Source of the DNA: Dehalococcoidia bacterium UBA1151
GTDB lineage: Bacteria > Chloroflexota > Dehalococcoidia > Lucifugimonadales > Lucifugimonadaceae
Assembly (NCBI GenBank): GCA_002311865.1
Contig: DBZV01000158.1
Coordinates: 5,469-13,118, forward strand
DNA: 7,650 nt
Direction: 5' to 3'
Positions 4,989-7,650 of the stretch are shown here, piece by piece (positions within the stretch are counted from its first letter, which is position 1; each line of letters begins with the position of its first letter). Both the position numbers and the translations under genes were made by a program. The notes beneath the pieces are model-generated. The model did no database searches. It had not been told where the DNA came from and worked only from the letters and a program-made list of their open reading frames with translations.

Positions 4989-6671
4989 CTATTCGTTGGA
5001 TTCAGGTGTCGTGTAAGGAACCTGGCCGGTTGGCGTTGGATCGGGACGTCGCCCGCCGCGGATTCGGAAGAAGAACCACCAGAGAACACCCACGATAATT
5101 GCAACAGGTGAGAACACCAGCGCATATATCAGGATGTTGAGTAGCACGGAGCCTGCTACAACCAACGCCTGCCCCGCATTTTTGCCTGTGTTTCCAAAGC
5201 TGAGATCCGTGAGACCTGAGCCAGATGGATCAGTGATGATCAAGGTAACCCGGCCCGTCGCCTCAGCCGGACCGGCTGGCGAATCGCCCCGCACAGTTAG
5301 CACGGCCGTGAACGGCGCCGGTCGGAAATTTTCGTACTTATGGCTCGCGGTCGCAGCCGTTACTCCCTCCGGCAGGGGAACGGGATCCTGTGAAAAACCA
5401 TCACCAAAGTCCCAGGAATAGGTGAGGTTCTCCAGACCGGCAGGGCGTGTGAACGATCCTCGGAACTCAACAGTGCTTCCGGCTTCAGCAGTGGTATTGT
5501 CCCCTGCGTAAATCTCGATTATCGGAATCTCGCTCACTGTTGCGATCAGCTTGTCCTCGCCTTCCGCCAATCCTGCCGGACCAGTGCCTGTGACCTTTGC
5601 GGTCACGACGTATGGCGATTCATCATCATCGAAGTACGTGTGAGTCACAGGTGCGGAGATCAGCACGTTTGGATCTTCTGTGGAAATCACACGGGCGACG
5701 CGAATCTCCGGTGATCCATCGCCAAAGTCCCAGGCAATAAGAAAATCTTCGATGCCTTCTGGGGAGGTGAATTGCGCTCGGAACCTTGCAACGCTTCCAA
5801 TCGCCGGCCCCTGATCGGTTCCGGCATCAACTGTGATCAGCACTGGTTCCATAGTCATATCGACATTGATGAGTGAGAAGGAAGAGCTTTCCCTCAAAAA
5901 GTTGACCCGTGCCTGCAGGGCTTCTTTGTCTGCCTGGATACGGGTCATCTCAACCTGAATCGCTATGGCATCTTTGATTTCGTCTGCCCGCTCAAATAGA
6001 GAAGTCAGAGAATCAAGAGTCAGTTGCATGGTTTCAATGCGGGCCGAAATGTCAGTGAACTCCTCGGTGAAGTCCTGACTGGACAGACGTTCGGATTCGA
6101 CTTCAATCGCGGCGCCTTTAACGTCCCTCAAAGCCTCGTCAATACGAGTTGAAGGAACCCGGATCGAAACCCGAGCAGTGTGAGACTCAATCTGTTGGCT
6201 TGAAACCACCCAGCCGCCAAGTCGAACAGCCAGGTCGGATATCTGTGAAATCGCAATCGATACATCGGGCACGATAATGTCGATATCAACCGTCCTCACT
6301 ATGATGCGCTCGGTCGCTGCCAATGCGATTTGTGAATCAAGACCAGTAGTGCCGGCACCATCTCCAGAGATGGAGGCATCTTCATCGATGCCCGCGAGGA
6401 ATTTGTTCTGGGAACTCTGAGTCCGGAATGAGGGCGCTGGCGCTGATGGTGGCTGTGCCTGCGGGGCACCACCTCTTTGTAATTCAGCGGAATCGAACGC
6501 CGCTTCACTGGAAACGGCTATGTCAGCGCCGGGAGCGACGAGAGCTCCGGCAGAACCTGATGCGTTGAGCACCGTCGATTCGGATGCGTTCGACCCACAT
6601 GCGACGGCGATCGCCGCGATGGCAATGAGCATCGTGAGCAGAAATTGTTGGCCGATGGCTGGTCTGATCAT
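4989..6671 (-). CDS. DUF4349 lipoprotein with two PKD domains and a C-terminal membrane anchor
   Basis: Predicted 560-residue cell-surface protein. I start it at the ATG at 6671-6669 because GAGGG lies five bases upstream and the signal peptide then begins normally (MIRPAIGQQ); an ATG at 6704 would add 11 residues with no binding site. A hydrophobic signal segment (10-24) ends in AVAC, making Cys25 the probable lipidated residue, though Ala at -3 is not the commonest lipobox. A low-complexity Ser/Ala/Pro/Gln linker runs to about 110. DUF4349 spans about 120-272 with a helical, coiled-coil-like stretch at about 205-262. PKD domains at about 285-380 and 385-480 each carry WDFGDG (314-319, 420-425). 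A hydrophobic stretch at about 500-535, then basic residues and a Pro/Thr-rich tail, suggests one or two membrane spans. The DUF4349 role is not established; PKD domains usually mediate adhesion or ligand contact. Confidence 0.9.
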   Translation of the reverse strand: MIRPAIGQQFLLTMLIAIAAIAVACGSNASESTVLNASGSAGALVAPGADIAVSSEAAFDSAELQRGGAPQAQPPSAPAPSFRTQSSQNKFLAGIDEDASISGDGAGTTGLDSQIALAATERIIVRTVDIDIIVPDVSIAISQISDLAVRLGGWVVSSQQIESHTARVSIRVPSTRIDEALRDVKGAAIEVESERLSSQDFTEEFTDISARIETMQLTLDSLTSLFERADEIKDAIAIQVEMTRIQADKEALQARVNFLRESSSFSLINVDMTMEPVLITVDAGTDQGPAIGSVARFRAQFTSPEGIEDFLIAWDFGDGSPEIRVARVISTEDPNVLISAPVTHTYFDDDESPYVVTAKVTGTGPAGLAEGEDKLIATVSEIPIIEIYAGDNTTAEAGSTVEFRGSFTRPAGLENLTYSWDFGDGFSQDPVPLPEGVTAATASHKYENFRPAPFTAVLTVRGDSPAGPAEATGRVTLIITDPSGSGLTDLSFGNTGKNAGQALVVAGSVLLNILIYALVFSPVAIIVGVLWWFFFRIRGGRRPDPTPTGQVPYTTPESNE

Positions 6672-6676
6672 GACTA

Positions 6677-6681
6677 CCCTC
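6677..6681 (-). promoter_or_regulatory. Ribosome binding site deciding the lipoprotein start
   Basis: On the minus strand GTGAGGG precedes ATG 6671 with five bases between GAGGG and the start. No comparable motif precedes the ATG at 6704, so the shorter product is preferred. Confidence 0.65.
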
Positions 6682-6753
6682 ACTTCGGTAGGACGTCGAC
6701 CCATCGGAAAAGTGTGAATCCGCTTTCAGACGCCCTGTAGCCCTAACGCTCCC

Positions 6754-6800
6754 CCCGCGTAATTTGTTCCCGCGATGACGCTGCTCGGAATATACGCGGG
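6754..6800. repeat. Imperfectly placed inverted repeat in the gap upstream of the lipoprotein gene
   Basis: CCCGCGTA at 6754-6761 matches the inverted copy TACGCGGG at 6793-6800. A second CCCGCG at 6769-6774 could pair with the same right arm. Loops of 31 or 20 bases are long for a terminator; an operator or leader structure for the minus-strand lipoprotein gene is possible. The rest of this ~220-base gap (6672-6892) shows no gene and no convincing promoter. Confidence 0.25.
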
Positions 6801-6892
6801 CGTAAACAGAGGCTGCCAGCTTGTATGCCGCAGCCCCTGAGAATTCAGCTATGAAGAAAGTGGTCTGTTAGCGCTGACCGATACGGCTTGAA

Positions 6893-7525
6893 CTACGCGT
6901 TCACGTAGTCCACAGCGTTCAGGACGAGCTTCTGGAAGCTTGGATGACTCTGGCTTACCGCAGCATGACCCAGCGCGATGTTAGCCACCTTGCCGGAACC
7001 ATAACTAGTGCTCCAGCCCAGTGGCTTTTCCTCATCTTCCACAACGCCGTACAGAAATACATCGATTCCGGGCTGGATGTCCAAACCGCAGTAGCACTCG
7101 TCTTCGGTTTCAAATTCGGTGACCCCAGCCGCTAGGGCGTGATCTGGATTCTTGACGGATACGGTCATTTTGCCGAACGGTGGATGCCAGCTAGTGCCGG
7201 ATACCCAGCCACCACCTGTGAGCTTCTTCATCTCAGCCCAATCGGGCGCGGAATCCGGGGAGATGTGAAGTGATACCAGCCCGCCACCGGAGTTGACGAA
7301 CGACTTAAGACCGTCTCGCTGCGGCACGCTGAAGTCATTGTTATCATCTGGACGACGACGGGTGTTGAGCACGATCGAGTCAAACGATTTCACCGCATCC
7401 GTTGCAAGTTCAGCCGCCGATTCCGAGACGGTTACTGAGTGCCCAGCAGCCTCAAGAAATGCCGCCAGGATGGGGGTTGTCTCTTCGTAGGGGTGCGAGC
7501 CACCGGTAATGAGTAGAAGCTTCAA
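6893..7525 (-). CDS. ThuA-like domain protein
   Basis: About 210 residues covering a complete ThuA-like domain, a branch of the class I glutamine amidotransferase-like fold. ThuA was named from rhizobial trehalose use; the reaction of this member is unknown, and a sugar-related role is inferred from the family. Seen from the TTG start: LLLITGG at 3-9, the nucleophile-elbow-like GGGLVSLH at 80-87, LTGGGW at 102-107, NPDH at 126-129, ETEDECY at 140-145, and a final GSGKVANIALGH at 176-187 with the family's terminal helix. The start is chosen at TTG 7525-7523 because GGAG sits six bases upstream and homologues begin at KLLLITGG. An ATG at 7612 would add 29 residues not typical of the family. The frame stays open to the window edge, so an N-terminal extension or fusion cannot be excluded. 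No signal peptide is seen with the TTG start. Confidence 0.88.
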   Translation of the reverse strand: MKLLLITGGSHPYEETTPILAAFLEAAGHSVTVSESAAELATDAVKSFDSIVLNTRRRPDDNNDFSVPQRDGLKSFVNSGGGLVSLHISPDSAPDWAEMKKLTGGGWVSGTSWHPPFGKMTVSVKNPDHALAAGVTEFETEDECYCGLDIQPGIDVFLYGVVEDEEKPLGWSTSYGSGKVANIALGHAAVSQSHPSFQKLVLNAVDYVNA

Positions 7526-7650
7526 GGGAGTCTCCGAGTATTTTGAGTCAGCATCAGCACGAGTGCGGCATTCTATCCCGGACGGGCAGGCAATGTCCCA
7601 CACGTGTGTCATATCGGTATCGGGATCGACAAAAAAGGGCAGGGCGGAAG
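7526..7650 (-). other. Open minus-strand frame continuous with the ThuA-like gene, origin unclear
   Basis: From the right edge the ThuA frame is free of stops and would encode SALPFFVDPDTDMTHVWD and about 24 further residues before the TTG. The segment SALPFF followed by DPDTD faintly recalls the C-terminal S-[IL]-P-F-F strand of isopenicillin N synthase-like Fe(II)/2-oxoglutarate oxygenases. It could be the end of an upstream gene that lost its stop or frame, an N-terminal extension, or chance. Only 125 bases are visible, so this stays unassigned. Confidence 0.25.
7532..7535 (-). promoter_or_regulatory. Ribosome binding site supporting the TTG start of the ThuA-like gene
   Basis: GGAG on the minus strand is six bases ahead of TTG 7525. 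Together with the conserved domain beginning at that codon, it outweighs the upstream ATG at 7612. Confidence 0.55.

Noticed and set aside
6842..6892. GGTC/GACC pairing downstream of the ThuA-like gene as a terminator
   Set aside because: Only four base pairs and no T run.
1..7650. CRISPR array, tRNA, insertion sequence, phage or defence genes
   Set aside because: No regularly spaced direct repeats, cloverleaf-like segments, transposase motifs or terminal inverted repeats were found on reading both strands.

Overview
The window looks like a bacterial chromosome segment of moderate-to-high GC with short intergenic gaps. It carries a formylglycine-type sulfatase (cut off by the left edge), a decayed bifunctional homocysteine S-methyltransferase/methylenetetrahydrofolate reductase (YitJ type), an enolase-superfamily (mandelate racemase-like) enzyme, a two-gene unit of unknown function, a DUF4349 lipoprotein with two PKD domains, and a ThuA-like protein. 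Sulfatases together with mandelate racemase-like enzymes and ThuA proteins are common in bacteria that scavenge modified organic matter. Marine SAR202-type Chloroflexota fit best, and Planctomycetes are less likely. This placement rests on gene content and recalled family resemblance only; there is no rRNA or marker gene here.

Layout. 1-950 (-): N-terminal 316 codons of a sulfatase with an intact CCPSR site. 1045-2960 (+): remains of a ~638-residue fused methyltransferase/reductase. It has an in-frame TAG at 2329 where the family normally has Gln, a 1-base deletion at about 2870/2871 that moves the true C-terminus into another frame, and Arg in place of a zinc-ligand Cys. 2957-4066 (-): intact mandelate racemase/muconate lactonizing-type enzyme, whose stop codon overlaps the ancestral stop of the converging pseudogene. 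4169-4938 (+): a 57-residue ORF (too short for most ORF callers) overlapping by 4 bases (GTGA) a 199-codon ORF; neither is recognised. 4939-4988: short convergent gap with a 7-bp inverted repeat. 4989-6671 (-): lipoprotein with DUF4349, two PKD domains and a C-terminal membrane anchor. 6672-6892: gap with no gene found. 6893-7525 (-): ThuA-like protein, best started at a TTG with a good ribosome binding site, although its frame stays open to the right edge.

No single pathway joins these genes. The sulfatase, enolase-family enzyme and ThuA-like protein could all act on sugar- or acid-type substrates, but strand changes argue against one operon. The most notable observation is the triple damage in the methionine/folate enzyme amid otherwise intact genes: either real gene decay or an assembly with local errors. 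No RNA gene, CRISPR array, insertion sequence or phage gene was seen.
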